DNA from: SIG607 sp045590395
GTDB lineage: Bacteria > Bacillota > Clostridia > Oscillospirales > Acutalibacteraceae
DNA length: 42,399 nt
Assembly (NCBI GenBank): GCA_045590395.1
Contig: JAZNQX010000009.1
Location: 1-42,399, forward strand
Direction of reading: 5' to 3'
The notes under the pieces are model-generated. The model was not told the origin of the DNA. It ran no database searches and worked only from the letters and a program-made list of their open reading frames with translations. Numbering within the stretch: position 1 is the first letter of the stretch; each line of letters opens with the position of its first letter. Positions 15,092-23,799 of the stretch are shown piece after piece. Position numbers and translations under genes: made by a program.

Positions 15092-17239
15092 TCATCGAAA
15101 TGCAATTTCACGGTAAACGGTTGATATAAATGAACCTAACTGCTGTACAAGTATTACAACAACTATGCCCAGGAATACAACAATAAGAATACCCAGTGCA
15201 GAAAGTATTGTAGTACCGACAAATTTACCGAAGCTATAATCGTGGATAATAAGTGTACCTGCAATAAGAATAAACGCCATAAATAACTGCATTACGGTAA
15301 CGAATATAGAAAGGAATGAAGCTTCACTTGCAAGAATAAAGTTAGACGCTATCGTATATACAATATTTGAAATAATCAAAGGTACAACAGAATATGAAGC
15401 AACAAGGAATATTTCACGCATTTTACCCTTACCGCTCATAAGTGTACATACAGCCCAGTTACACAGTGTCCAAAGAAGTACAAGACCCAAAGACTGCAGT
15501 AATACAAGCAATGAGTTAAAGCCTGTATTTGTAGGCGACTTAAATAAGAAGCCACTCTGTGTTTCTTTAATTGTAGCTGTAATATAGTAAATAACTATAA
15601 GAATAAAACCTAAAAGCACCGAACCCGATTTCTTTTCCTTAACCTCGGTAAATACCTCAGAAGGATGAAGCATAACGCGGCTTAAGAGTTTTAGTTCGTA
15701 ATTCTTAATTAATACTAAATTATGCTTACGCTTATAGCTGATAAACAAAGCTAATGCTACAACAACCACAAGAATTATACCTGCAAACAGATATACATAC
15801 TTTTCAATTACCGCACGTCTTACAAAATCATAAGACAGTGAGTATGTAGTGTAGTCGTAGCCGATTTTTGCATACTCCATAGCCTGTTCATAATCGCCTG
15901 AAGCGTAGTATGATTTAGCAATACCCGAATATGCAAGCTGGCTGTTTCTGTCTAAGGATAATACCTGCTGCCAAAGAGGAAGCGCGGCATCGTAGTCACC
16001 ATTTCTGGTTAAGGTATCAGCCTGTATTACCAGCTTACCGTAGTCATTAATCTTGAAAACAGTAATACATTTTTTAGTGTCATCAATAACAATAATATCC
16101 TTGTTACTTGTAACATCAATGGCGGTTATAATCTGGAAAGTACCATCCTGGAAACCTGCAAGGTTTGAGGAAAGTGCAGTTGCACCGCCACCAAAGGAGT
16201 TCATCATCTTACAGTCATCGTTGAAAACCGAAATGTATCCTGAGTTAACATCAAAAGAGAAGATATAATTATCATCGCTGATAGCAAGACCTGCAATATC
16301 AGGATAAATGGGAGCAGTTCGATGTGGAATACTTGACTGAAGACCAAAGGTAGCATCTGCGGAGTTCAGAATATTAAGTCCACCGGGGCTCAGTCTCTTA
16401 ACCTGACCTTTTTCTACACTCTGTGTTGTACGGCCGGTAACAGTATAAATAAAGTCCTGCTTATCGGCATAAAGGTCGGTGAACTGGAACGGAATCTTCT
16501 TAATTTGTGCATCACGCTTTGCATCGGTTACCGTAAGCTTTTCCCAGATAGACTGTAAAAACTGAAGAACCGTAGCAGTAACGGTATTTGCACCGAAGAA
16601 GCCGAGGAATTCTCCCTTAGGTGAATAAAGTATAGCACCATAGAAAGAGCCTTCACTTAAAACATAAATGTAGTTACTGGAGTCAACAGCGATTTTATTG
16701 GGACGGTATTTAAAATCTGTTGGAATAAGTCCTGAATCAGGAAGCAGCAAAACAGAAATAAAATCACCGTTTGTGTCCATTAAAATGATTCTGGCATGCT
16801 CAGTATCGCAAATGTAAATTACATTTTCCTGTGATACAACAAGACCACGAGCACCTGTAAAATCATATACAGTTCCATCAGGAGCGGTAACAGCACCTAA
16901 GGATTTTACATAATTATAGTTCTTGTCGAACATATGAACCTTTGATGCCTCACCGTCGAGAATGAAAAAGTTATCATTAGTATCAACGGATAAGTCGCTG
17001 TATGATTTGATTTCAACACCTGCAAAATCTTCATTATAGAAGGTTTTGTAGAAATCATACATACCTGTTGCACGAACAGCGTTGCCTGTTCCTGTTATGG
17101 CGTTATCCCAATAGGTAAAGGTGTCATAAGGAAGGTCGGTGGTTTCTTTAATAACACCAACAGCACCGGCAGGAATTGTGCCAATAAGAAGGATAAGTGC
17201 AAGAAGGATAGAAATAAATTTAATACTGTAATTTTTCAT
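15092..17239 (-). CDS. Beta-propeller (NHL)-TPR-Yip1 membrane protein
   Basis: This 715-residue protein has a Sec signal peptide (ISILLALILLIGTIPAGAVG). An extracellular NHL-type propeller follows, about residues 40-410, with repeats such as DTNDNFFILDGEASKVHMFD and SQENVIYICDTEHARIILMD. Next come two TPR units (RNGDYDAALPLWQQVLSLD; ASGDYEQAMEYAKIGYDY), one membrane span (IILVVVVALALFISYKRKH), and a C-terminal Yip1-type domain with about five spans starting LLSRVMLHPSEVFTEVK. I chose the ATG at 17237-17239 because GGAGG lies 7 nt upstream; a longer frame overlaps the upstream gene. The architecture suggests an outside sensor or scaffold joined to a membrane domain next to the transporter. The function is not known. 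Confidence 0.8.
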   Translation of the reverse strand: MKNYSIKFISILLALILLIGTIPAGAVGVIKETTDLPYDTFTYWDNAITGTGNAVRATGMYDFYKTFYNEDFAGVEIKSYSDLSVDTNDNFFILDGEASKVHMFDKNYNYVKSLGAVTAPDGTVYDFTGARGLVVSQENVIYICDTEHARIILMDTNGDFISVLLLPDSGLIPTDFKYRPNKIAVDSSNYIYVLSEGSFYGAILYSPKGEFLGFFGANTVTATVLQFLQSIWEKLTVTDAKRDAQIKKIPFQFTDLYADKQDFIYTVTGRTTQSVEKGQVKRLSPGGLNILNSADATFGLQSSIPHRTAPIYPDIAGLAISDDNYIFSFDVNSGYISVFNDDCKMMNSFGGGATALSSNLAGFQDGTFQIITAIDVTSNKDIIVIDDTKKCITVFKINDYGKLVIQADTLTRNGDYDAALPLWQQVLSLDRNSQLAYSGIAKSYYASGDYEQAMEYAKIGYDYTTYSLSYDFVRRAVIEKYVYLFAGIILVVVVALALFISYKRKHNLVLIKNYELKLLSRVMLHPSEVFTEVKEKKSGSVLLGFILIVIYYITATIKETQSGFLFKSPTNTGFNSLLVLLQSLGLVLLWTLCNWAVCTLMSGKGKMREIFLVASYSVVPLIISNIVYTIASNFILASEASFLSIFVTVMQLFMAFILIAGTLIIHDYSFGKFVGTTILSALGILIVVFLGIVVVILVQQLGSFISTVYREIAFR

Positions 17240-17252
17240 TATTACTACCTCC

Positions 17253-18167
17253 TTAACCCTTAATACCCGCACTGCTCATGGATTCCTTAATACTGCTCTG
17301 AGAAATCAGATAAACAAGAATCGGAGGAATCATCATAATAACAGTAACAGCCATGGCACTACCCGAACGGGCAATACCGCCAGAAGTAATCTGCGACATA
17401 ATTGTAGGTAATGTTTTAAGGGTTTCGCTGAATACAGTACCATCAGGAATCGCAGCCCATACATCACGGAAACCGAAGAGAGTTAAAGTAAGCAAACAGG
17501 GTTTAACGATAGGTAATACTATCTGCCAGAAAATTCTGAAGGGCCCTGCTCCGTCTATTCGTGCAGCTTCAAGCAAAGCTACAGGAACAGCGCCTTCCAT
17601 ATACTGCTTCATAAGGAATACACCCATAGTAGAAGCAATATGAGGAAGAATCATAACCCAGTAAGTATCAATCATTCCGGTGTAGGAATAGATAAGATAA
17701 CGCGGTATACCAAGTGTATAACCATTAAACAAAAGTGCAAACTGAACAAGAGTAAATATGATTTTCTTACCCTTAATTTCGCTTCGAGCAAGTACAAACG
17801 CCGCCATAGTAGCAATAATTACATAAAGGAATGTAGTAAATACTGCAACGAACAAGCTGTTGAATATGTATCTTGAAAGCGGAACACGAAGGTTTGACAG
17901 CAAACCCGGAAGCGCTAAATAGTTAGCGGGAGTAGGACGGATAACAAAGAAGCTGGGTGGGAAAATCATAAGCTCATCCAGCGGTTTGAATGATGTTGCA
18001 ACGGAATAAATCAAAGGAAGTACAGAGAATGCACCGAAAGCAACAAGGAATAAAATGTAGAAAAAGTTTCCTACTTTAGAACGGGTAAAGCGTTTTGCCT
18101 GGTTTTTCTTAGTTACCTTCATAAACACGCGTTTGCCCGCAGAATTGTATTCTTTAGCACGTAACAT
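17253..18167 (-). CDS. Carbohydrate ABC transporter permease, MalG type (pair A)
   Basis: This 304-residue inner-membrane permease has six spans. The EAA loop is LLEAARIDGAGPFRIFWQIV and the C-terminus SSIKESMSSAGIKG is typical of the family. The ATG at 18165-18167 has GGAGGGG 5 nt upstream. It is 12 bp behind its MalF-type partner and 13 bp ahead of the propeller/Yip1 gene. Confidence 0.93.
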   Translation of the reverse strand: MLRAKEYNSAGKRVFMKVTKKNQAKRFTRSKVGNFFYILFLVAFGAFSVLPLIYSVATSFKPLDELMIFPPSFFVIRPTPANYLALPGLLSNLRVPLSRYIFNSLFVAVFTTFLYVIIATMAAFVLARSEIKGKKIIFTLVQFALLFNGYTLGIPRYLIYSYTGMIDTYWVMILPHIASTMGVFLMKQYMEGAVPVALLEAARIDGAGPFRIFWQIVLPIVKPCLLTLTLFGFRDVWAAIPDGTVFSETLKTLPTIMSQITSGGIARSGSAMAVTVIMMIPPILVYLISQSSIKESMSSAGIKG

Positions 18168-18179
18168 CTTTACCCCTCC

Positions 18180-19094
18180 TTACTTACCGATTCCGTCAAT
18201 TAGTTTTCTAATCAGCCAACGTGAAAGTGCCATCATTGCAAACAACACAACCGACATTGCCGAGGCGTAACCCATTTCATAACGGGTACCACCAACGTCA
18301 GACAGATAAGAAACAATAGTATCAACACAATAGTTTACAGACGGATAACCTGCCATCTGTACTGCAATTGCACTTACAGAGAATGCACTTGCAATCTGCA
18401 TAACAGCACTAAACAGAAGCATGTGCTGCATTGCAGGTAAGGTTATGTACCAAAGTTCTTGCCAACGGTTACGGATACCATCTATAGCACCAGCTTCATA
18501 AAGTTCACCGTTAACGTTCTGAAGACCGGAAATGTTAGCAAGGAAGGATACACCCATACTCTGCCATAGCTGAACAACAACGATAATAGGAAACAGATAA
18601 TCAGCATTAGTCAGCCATGCGATAGGCTCTTGAATAAAGCCGGCAGACAGCAACATACTGTTCACATAACCGTAGCTATCACTACTAAAGGCAACCTGCC
18701 AGATAAAGTAAGCATTACCAACAAGTGACGGACAGTAGAACATAAATGAAAGCAGGGTTCTTATAAAGGGTGAAAAATCATTAATAAACCATGCAAGAAC
18801 GAATGCCAGCAGGAAGCCTGCAGGTCCTGTGATAACCGCAAAAATCAAGGTATTTTTAACGGTTGTCATAAATATGGTATCGTTGATAAGCAAACGAACA
18901 TAGTTGTCAAGTCCGTTAAACTCAAGAGTCTTTATCATATCGAAGTTAAAGAAACTGAGAACAACTGATGCCAAAATAGGTAAAACGGTAAATATAATAA
19001 ACAGAATAAGGAAAGGAGCAATAAGCACGTAATAAGGTATACTTTCCTTAAAACTCATCTGTTTACTTACGATTTTTTCGGGTTTCTTAGCCAT
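18180..19094 (-). CDS. Carbohydrate ABC transporter permease, MalF type (pair A)
   Basis: This 304-residue permease has a first span at IPYYVLIAPFLILFIIFTVL and an EAA loop ELYEAGAIDGIRNRWQELWY. It follows the solute-binding protein gene by 20 bp, the usual order binding protein-MalF-MalG. Together with 17253-18167 it should form the pore fed by the large binding protein. Confidence 0.93.
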   Translation of the reverse strand: MAKKPEKIVSKQMSFKESIPYYVLIAPFLILFIIFTVLPILASVVLSFFNFDMIKTLEFNGLDNYVRLLINDTIFMTTVKNTLIFAVITGPAGFLLAFVLAWFINDFSPFIRTLLSFMFYCPSLVGNAYFIWQVAFSSDSYGYVNSMLLSAGFIQEPIAWLTNADYLFPIIVVVQLWQSMGVSFLANISGLQNVNGELYEAGAIDGIRNRWQELWYITLPAMQHMLLFSAVMQIASAFSVSAIAVQMAGYPSVNYCVDTIVSYLSDVGGTRYEMGYASAMSVVLFAMMALSRWLIRKLIDGIGK

Positions 19095-19114
19095 AAGTAT
19101 TTGCTCCTCCTTTC

Positions 19115-22060
19115 TCAGCTATATTCTGCAATCTTGCGCTCAATTTCGTTATTAGATTCAAGCGCCCACTTTGTAAGAGCATCCTTGGGAGTGTTTTCAG
19201 CGTTGTAAACATTCCAGAATGCCTGGTCAACTGAACGAGATACGTAGTAACTACCGGGAACCTCGGGAACCTCTACTATCCATTCGCGCTGTTTGAGAAG
19301 TATCTCAAGGTCATTTCTTTCCCAAGACATATCTTCGAACGCTTTAAGGTTTGCGGTGGTTATACGTGAAATAGTACCGATAATAGATTCAACGTTTGTG
19401 TTATAACGTGACTGAGTTTCAGCAGAGGTCCACCATTTAAGGAAGGTCCAAGCCTCAAGCTGATTCTCAGAGGTTTCAAGAATTGAACAACCTGTACCTG
19501 AGCCTGAAATAGTCTGGTCAACATAGGTGTTGCCGTTTTCGTCGGTGCGTGCAACACCGGGAATAGTGGCAATAGCCCAACGGCCTGCAATTTCAGGGGC
19601 TGCTTCAACAAGTGTGGTGTACTGAGTATACTGCATAATGCCAAGAGGCATAGTACCTACACGGAAGCGGTTATAGAAACTTGCTTCGGCAGGAATCTTG
19701 TATTTGGTATACATATCAGTCCAGTATGTAAATGCCTGAAGAGAGGTAGCAGAGTCAAGCTGACAGTAATTTCTTTCTGAATTATAGATTTCTCCGCCAT
19801 ACTGCATAAGAATAGAGCAGAAAAGGTTAAGACCGCCAACACCGGTATTAACAACAGTAGCGTTAGAAATCTTTGTATAAGGCAGATATGAGTTCATGTT
19901 ATTACGCTGAAGCACAGCAGTAACTGCAAGATACTCTTCCCATGTCCACGGGTCATCAAGTGTGGGAGCTTCAATGCCAAGCTGTTCAAAAATATCAGTT
20001 CTGTAGAACATCAAATAGAAGGACTGCTGGTCAGGAAGCGCATATACACCGCCGTTATATTCATAAGGAATAGAAGCGGTATCGCCAAAGCGGTCAAGCA
20101 CTGTCTCATAATCACTGAACTGAGTCAGGTCAACAAGTGCACCACGAAGAGCGAGGTTAACAGGTGTTGAACGGGCAAGATGCAGTGACAGGTCAGGTGC
20201 ATTACCCGAAAGCATACCTTTAATAATATCAGCATTAACAAGCTCAAGGTTAACACTAACAGGATAGCCAAGTTCTTTCTCGGCATAAGGCACAAAGGAT
20301 TCATTTATAAGGTTATTAAGAACCTGTGCCTGGTCACGACCCCAGTTAACCCAGATTTTAATGGACTTACTTCCCTCTTTGGAAACAGAAATCTTATTGT
20401 AAGATTCATCAAAGGAAGCAAAGAAACGACGGGTACCGAAGGCTACATTATCAAAGAAACCTGGTGACTTAAAATTAAATTCAGCGTCAGCAGGAATAAT
20501 CTGAATCTGGTCAAGACAAAGTGACATTGACTGCATTTCATAGAGCCAGGAACTAAGGGTGGTATACTGAGTGAAGTAGTCAGTTACATAAAGGTGAGCA
20601 TCATATTTTTCCTTAACCATTGAATCAAGAACACGTGCCATATTATTTATGGCAGCAATATAGCTACTTCCCTTTTCACCTGAAAGGCGCTGTATTTCTT
20701 CAACCAACTCGCCAAGCTGAGCAGAATAATCAACAAGTCTTTCATTAAGATTAGGAACAGACTTGAAAAGTTCATAGTCACGGTTGGGGTCGGGTGATTC
20801 ACTGGTAATCATAATAATCTCGAGATAGAGATTACCGATATCAGAAGTGATTTGTTTAAATTTATAATACGAGGAAGCAAGGTTACCCATTGTACCGGAA
20901 AGAGAAAGCTGATGCTTACCGGCAGTAAGATAGAATTCATAATCTCCGTTTTCATCACCGAACTGAAGAGTCTGCCAATCGGTATCGTAATTAAACTGAA
21001 GATTGGTACATTCAGCAAAAGGAGTTACGCCGTCAATACGAAGATGACGGTATGAGAAACCATTAATAACAAGATTCTGCTTGAAAACAAAGCCTAACTT
21101 ATAAAGACCATCAGCAGGAACATCAATATACCAGGTAATTTCTTCGTTAGGTAACTTCCAGTTTGAGCCACCAATATAGTTTATCTGAGAGATAGTGGGG
21201 CTTGAAGGAGTAACCTTGTTAGAAGAGTTATCGGCATAAGGAACCAGAGAACGTGTGCTCTTAAGGTCAGCGTTCTCACCTTCAACAATAATAGGCTCAG
21301 CAGTAGCACTCTTATAGCCGTTGGCTGCATACTGCTTTGAAATTTCAGCATAGGTAGGTGTAGCAGAATCGGGAGAAACAAGAGCAATTGACTTAATAGC
21401 CCATGCTTCAGATTCAACCTCTACAGTTACGGTATGCTTACCGGCAGTAAAAGCAAATTCCAAAGGATAAACAGAAGCGCCTGAAGTATCATAAACAGCT
21501 TTTTTCGTAAAGCCTTTATAAGTAGTCTGCTCGGCTGCAAACTGGTTTCCTATGTCGTCAACACGAAGATCTCCTGCGTCAACCCAAATTCTCGGAAGTT
21601 CAAGACGGTTAGCCTCATCAAAAGGATATTCACCGTCAATTTTAATGCCGAGTTCAAGGTCACGCTCGGAAGAATCAAGAAGGACATAATCAAACTTTAT
21701 GTTGTAAAGCGCATCCGCAGGTACATTAAATGTATATGTAACACTTCCTGCACAGCTTTCCCAAAGCAGAACGTTTGATTCGCCGTAAATTTCTCCAACA
21801 GTCGCTTTGCTACCGTTTTCAGACGAATAAGCAGTACCTGCAAGAACGATATCCGCAGTTGCTTTGCCAAATGCGGAATTCTTACTCTTGTACGACATAT
21901 AGTCTGTACCGTAAACAATTTGATCCTGCGTAAGAGAATCGGTCGGTGTGTCAGCATTAGTTGTAGCATCAGGAGCCGCTGTTGCAACAACAGAAGCAAG
22001 AGAAACTAACATAACTATTGTCAGCAAATATGCTAACACGCGTAATGATTTCTTTTTCAT
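19115..22060 (-). CDS. Very large solute-binding protein with N-terminal carbohydrate-binding-like domains
   Basis: At 981 residues this is more than twice the usual 400-450 for a family 1 sugar-binding protein. Signal peptide at about 1-29 (LLTIVMLVSLASVVATAAPD) ends in an Ala-X-Ala site and has no lipobox cysteine. Two beta-sandwich modules follow, about 45-235 and 255-420, each ending in GKHTVTVEVESEAW / GKHQLSLSG, which resemble CBM6/35-type modules. After a helical linker (430-540), the binding-protein domain runs from about 560 to the end (LVNADIIKGMLSGNAPDLSL; DDPWTWEEYLAVTAVL; AWTFLKWWTSAETQSRYN). It probably captures an oligosaccharide for permease pair A. There is no visible membrane anchor or cell-wall motif at the C-terminus, which is odd for a Gram-positive. 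Confidence 0.88.
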   Translation of the reverse strand: MKKKSLRVLAYLLTIVMLVSLASVVATAAPDATTNADTPTDSLTQDQIVYGTDYMSYKSKNSAFGKATADIVLAGTAYSSENGSKATVGEIYGESNVLLWESCAGSVTYTFNVPADALYNIKFDYVLLDSSERDLELGIKIDGEYPFDEANRLELPRIWVDAGDLRVDDIGNQFAAEQTTYKGFTKKAVYDTSGASVYPLEFAFTAGKHTVTVEVESEAWAIKSIALVSPDSATPTYAEISKQYAANGYKSATAEPIIVEGENADLKSTRSLVPYADNSSNKVTPSSPTISQINYIGGSNWKLPNEEITWYIDVPADGLYKLGFVFKQNLVINGFSYRHLRIDGVTPFAECTNLQFNYDTDWQTLQFGDENGDYEFYLTAGKHQLSLSGTMGNLASSYYKFKQITSDIGNLYLEIIMITSESPDPNRDYELFKSVPNLNERLVDYSAQLGELVEEIQRLSGEKGSSYIAAINNMARVLDSMVKEKYDAHLYVTDYFTQYTTLSSWLYEMQSMSLCLDQIQIIPADAEFNFKSPGFFDNVAFGTRRFFASFDESYNKISVSKEGSKSIKIWVNWGRDQAQVLNNLINESFVPYAEKELGYPVSVNLELVNADIIKGMLSGNAPDLSLHLARSTPVNLALRGALVDLTQFSDYETVLDRFGDTASIPYEYNGGVYALPDQQSFYLMFYRTDIFEQLGIEAPTLDDPWTWEEYLAVTAVLQRNNMNSYLPYTKISNATVVNTGVGGLNLFCSILMQYGGEIYNSERNYCQLDSATSLQAFTYWTDMYTKYKIPAEASFYNRFRVGTMPLGIMQYTQYTTLVEAAPEIAGRWAIATIPGVARTDENGNTYVDQTISGSGTGCSILETSENQLEAWTFLKWWTSAETQSRYNTNVESIIGTISRITTANLKAFEDMSWERNDLEILLKQREWIVEVPEVPGSYYVSRSVDQAFWNVYNAENTPKDALTKWALESNNEIERKIAEYS

Positions 22061-22119
22061 TTTGCCACCCTCGTAAGTAGATTAATATTTTAACAGCTTG
22101 CGCTGAAATATCCTTTTTA

Positions 22120-22533
22120 TCAGACAGGCTTTGTCCAGTTGTTTTTGTCGTTATAATCAAATGAACCTGTTGACGAAGAATTAGAAGATGAATTACTTCC
22201 CGTGCTTTCCTGAGAAGAAGATGAGCCGGACGAACTGCTGCTTGAAGAAGAACCCGACGAACCGCCGCTTGAAGACGAGTCGGTATCAGTACCTGATGAC
22301 GAAGAAGAACTGCCTTCAGTTACTGAACTGCTACCGCCAAAAATATCATTGGCATCTATACCGGAAGAAGCATCGGAATCACCGATTACCGAATTAGTAC
22401 CCGTAAAGCTGTTATCACTGCTGCCGGAGGAAGTATCTATAGGGTCCTTTTCTCCTTTTTTGCAGGATGCCAGTAAAGCTATGAGTAAAAGCGCTGAGCA
22501 GAAAACACTTGCAAATTTAAAAAACAAACGCAT
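22120..22533 (-). CDS. Ser/Gly-rich small lipoprotein
   Basis: This 137-residue protein has a lipoprotein signal peptide with lipobox LLASCKK (Cys at about residue 24). The body from about 35 to 125 is almost only Ser, Gly, Asp, Thr and Asn with long Ser runs, and ends in a short aromatic tail, FDYNDKNNWTKPV. No fold can be assigned. The ATG has GGAGT 7 nt upstream and it is the promoter-proximal gene of the ABC operon, 59 bp before the solute-binding protein. It could be a flexible surface stalk or a tether; that is inference. The frame is supported by the signal peptide, so I take it as real. Confidence 0.75.
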   Translation of the reverse strand: MRLFFKFASVFCSALLLIALLASCKKGEKDPIDTSSGSSDNSFTGTNSVIGDSDASSGIDANDIFGGSSSVTEGSSSSSSGTDTDSSSSGGSSGSSSSSSSSGSSSSQESTGSNSSSNSSSTGSFDYNDKNNWTKPV

Positions 22534-22894
22534 AACTTAAACTCCATTATTTTTTTCACTCTGCAACAGAAAAATATCGATTTTTGTCGAAAAAGTGACA
22601 AAATCCCCCAATATTGCAGAATAGTTCTTATATAGAATACTATTTTTCATAAAATAAATCTACAAATATATACCGAATTTTATAAAAAATATTACGATTA
22701 ATAAAACATCGTTTAGTAAAATTGTTAATTTAATTGACATTTTATTTAATCAAGTGTATAATTTTAAGGGATTTTGATGTAAAAATTGCACAACTCAAAT
22801 ATAAAAATAACCAAAATCACCATTCTTAAAATCTTAAAATATTTTAAAATTTTGCCTTTTGTATAATTTTAATTGTTTTTTACGGGAGTTTTGT
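22534..22894. promoter_or_regulatory. AT-rich divergent control region of the ABC operon and araC
   Basis: No gene fits in these 361 bp. On the minus strand a -10 candidate TATATA (22629-22634) lacks a good -35, which suits an activator-dependent operon promoter. Between it and the operon start lies an inverted repeat TTTTGTC-N8-GACAAAA (22582-22603), an operator candidate. On the plus strand sits a consensus promoter for araC (22734-22762). Near 22826-22856 there are repeated TTAAAAT blocks. Confidence 0.55.
22734..22762 (+). promoter_or_regulatory. Promoter of the araC-ligA unit
   Basis: TTGACA (22734-22739), 17 bp, TATAAT (22757-22762), a perfect consensus pair. It implies a 5' leader of about 125 nt before the start at 22895. 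A second TATAAT at 22862-22867 lacks a -35. Confidence 0.75.
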
Positions 22895-23797
22895 ATGTAT
22901 TCACTTAAAACTATCGACGAGTTTATTTACAATAATAACAGAGATATTGCCCTAAAGTTTACCAGCAATACAGTTTTTGCTGGCTCATACTTTCATATGT
23001 CCAATATGTATACATATTTTGAGGTTTGGCTGTTACAATCTCCACACTGTAAGCTACAGACCAAAACAGCAGAGTATACCTTGTATCAGGGTGATGTGTT
23101 GATATTTTCTAAAAGTGACGACAAAGAAGTTATCAGCAGTAATACAAATGCCCTGTTTTTAAAACTTCAGATTGATGCAAATGCTTTTGCGAAAATTTTA
23201 CCGTCGGTACCTTTTCTTGAAAATAGTAAGTTTTTCTCTAGCCATTCAGAAAACTTCAACAACCGTATTCCTGCTTCCTACCCTGCCGCAAAGCATATCA
23301 GAGATGCCTTTGCCGAAATGATTAACATATTTGATATAAAGCAAAGCGGCTATGAGCTGGAGATATTAAAAGCAGGTCTTGACATAATTCTGACTATATT
23401 GAGAGAAACTAATTACAGCGCTGTAAGTCAATCGGTTACCCCTGAGAAAATCATCAATAAATCAAATATGTCTTTAAAGAAGGCTATTGATTATATCGAC
23501 TCGCATATAACCGAGGAATTAACGCTGGAAAAGATTTCTTCCATAGCCGAGCTTAGCCCCAATTATCTTTCAAATATTTTCCGCGAACTGACAGGTGTAA
23601 GGCTTTGGGACTATATCGGTGAAAGAAGAATACGCCTGGCTACACAGCTTTTAATTGAAAACCCAAATGATTCAATTATATCTATAGCTCTTAAATGCGG
23701 TTTTAATAATTGCCCTAATTTTAACCGCGCCTTTAAAAAATACACAGGTCAGACACCTATGAAATACAAAATATCTATTTTAAGGCAGGAGGATTAA
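22895..23797 (+). CDS. AraC-family transcriptional regulator
   Basis: This 300-residue protein has an N-terminal cupin-like sensor (about 20-110; EYTLYQGDVLIFSKSD is the cupin turn) and a C-terminal double helix-turn-helix. The AraC signature is clear: KAIDYIDSHITEELTLEKIS, ELSPNYLSNIFRELTG, then SIISIALKCGFNNCPNFNRA and FKKYTGQTPMKYK. I chose the ATG at 22895 because CGGGAG lies 6 nt upstream; the frame extends 12 codons further over a TATAAT. It is divergent from the sugar-ABC operon and most likely activates it in response to the imported sugar. ligA follows after 2 bp. Confidence 0.92.
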   Translation: MYSLKTIDEFIYNNNRDIALKFTSNTVFAGSYFHMSNMYTYFEVWLLQSPHCKLQTKTAEYTLYQGDVLIFSKSDDKEVISSNTNALFLKLQIDANAFAKILPSVPFLENSKFFSSHSENFNNRIPASYPAAKHIRDAFAEMINIFDIKQSGYELEILKAGLDIILTILRETNYSAVSQSVTPEKIINKSNMSLKKAIDYIDSHITEELTLEKISSIAELSPNYLSNIFRELTGVRLWDYIGERRIRLATQLLIENPNDSIISIALKCGFNNCPNFNRAFKKYTGQTPMKYKISILRQED

Positions 23798-23799
23798 CC

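Noticed and set aside
22120..22533. Ser-rich frame as a low-complexity artefact
   Set aside because: A clear lipoprotein signal peptide, a ribosome binding site and its place at the head of the operon support a real gene, so I kept it.
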